A DNA stretch of 14,141 bases from Actinomycetes bacterium (GTDB lineage: Bacteria; Actinomycetota; Acidimicrobiia; Acidimicrobiales; Bog-793): positions 1 through 14,141 of the forward strand of contig JAKAOD010000021.1 of the NCBI GenBank assembly GCA_021823365.1, in the 5' to 3' direction. The translations under genes were made by a program, and so were the position numbers. A model generated the notes under the pieces. That model was not told where the DNA came from. It ran no database searches and saw only the letters and a list, made by a program, of their open reading frames with translations. Below, piece after piece: positions 13,716-14,141 of the stretch (its first letter is position 1; each line of letters starts with the position of its first letter).

Positions 13716-14141
13716 CGCTCACCACCCCGATTCGCTCCAGCTGGACCTGGCGGCCGAGCTCGTTCACCGACATCACCGCGAGGCGCGGGAGCGCCGCGGC
13801 GAACAGGCGGGCGCACGCCGGGCGGAGAGCCGAGCCGACGACGAGGACGGGCTCGCGCCCGGCGCGGGTCGCGGCGTCGTAGAGAGAGCGCACCTCGGCG
13901 ACGAGCTGCTCGGTGACGTGCGGCTCGACGCCGAGCACCGTGCCGGTGTCGGTCGGGCGCAGGCCGTAGGCGAGGACCTGCTCGAAGGCCGCGTCGACCG
14001 TGATCGCGGCGAGCCTGCCGTCGCGGGAGTGCTCGGACGTGATCATCGGCCCGAGCGCCGCCCTCGCCGCCTCGACGAGCGCCTCGTGGCTCTTGTTCGG
14101 CTGGCGCGACCGCGCCGTCACGGCCTCGACGATGCGGACGA
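13690..14141 (-). CDS. flhA: Flagellar biosynthesis protein FlhA, C-terminal part (cut by window edge)
   Basis: A minus-strand frame open from the right edge with 149 codons visible before the TGA at 13690. It encodes the end of the cytoplasmic domain of FlhA, the export-gate subunit of the flagellar type III secretion system. Recognisable parts in order: VRIVEAVTARSRQPNKSHEA (pattern LV.IL.AL...AP...D...L), VEAARAALGPMI, RLAAITVDAAFEQVL, GREPVLVVGSALRPACARL (pattern G..PVLL.S...R..L), then LPRLAVMSVNELG, the usual LP...VLS..E. motif, and a short tail. The membrane domain and start lie outside the window. The internal GTG near 14121 is not the start. It precedes the flhF-like gene, the standard order flhA-flhF. 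Confidence 0.93.
   Translation of the reverse strand, partial: VRIVEAVTARSRQPNKSHEALVEAARAALGPMITSEHSRDGRLAAITVDAAFEQVLAYGLRPTDTGTVLGVEPHVTEQLVAEVRSLYDAATRAGREPVLVVGSALRPACARLFAAALPRLAVMSVNELGRQVQLERIGVVSGVNESVGV

Overview
The window is a GC-rich (by eye around 70%), gene-dense piece of a bacterial motility and chemotaxis locus. GTG starts are frequent, G or C dominates third codon positions, several genes overlap by 4 nt, and the order flgN-flgK-flgL-fliW near a csrA homologue is Gram-positive-like. I infer a flagellated actinomycete-type bacterium, possibly a deep-branching lineage. Family or genus cannot be decided from the sequence. No tRNA, rRNA, CRISPR array or insertion sequence was seen, and no gap between genes exceeds about 165 bp.

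Layout. The left edge holds the start of a leftward gene whose N-terminus reads like the flagellar sigma factor FliA. Rightward from it is a signalling operon: a transmembrane chemoreceptor with HAMP, GAF, HAMP and signalling domains; a CheY-like receiver joined to a probable CheC/CheX-type domain; and a small degenerate GGDEF-like protein. Next comes flbD-motA-motB-fliL (stator and basal-body accessory genes, all touching or overlapping). A short 15-bp tandem repeat and an inverted repeat follow. Then come flgN-flgK-flgL-fliW (hook-filament junction proteins, their chaperone, and the CsrA antagonist), and a two-pass membrane protein with a C-terminal IPT/TIG domain. The last part is on the minus strand: a 191-residue CsrA-family protein that looks internally duplicated, a 97-residue two-helix membrane protein, an FlhF-like protein without a recognisable P-loop, and the C-terminal part of FlhA running off the right edge.

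How the parts fit. Two good sigma-28-like promoters (TAAA or TCAA, 16 nt, GCCGATA) precede the chemoreceptor operon and the flbD-motAB operon. A partial sigma-28 gene lies divergently at the left edge, so the window seems to contain both the late-class sigma factor and some of its targets. FliW and the CsrA homologue form the expected partner-switch that couples flagellin level to translation. Here the CsrA partner is rebuilt as a tandem fusion, inverted, and separated from fliW by the IPT/TIG gene. The most novel features are the duplicated CsrA, the P-loop-less FlhF, the degenerate GGDEF (GESEF) coupled to a receiver-CheX-like protein, and the repeat that begins in register at the fliL stop codon.
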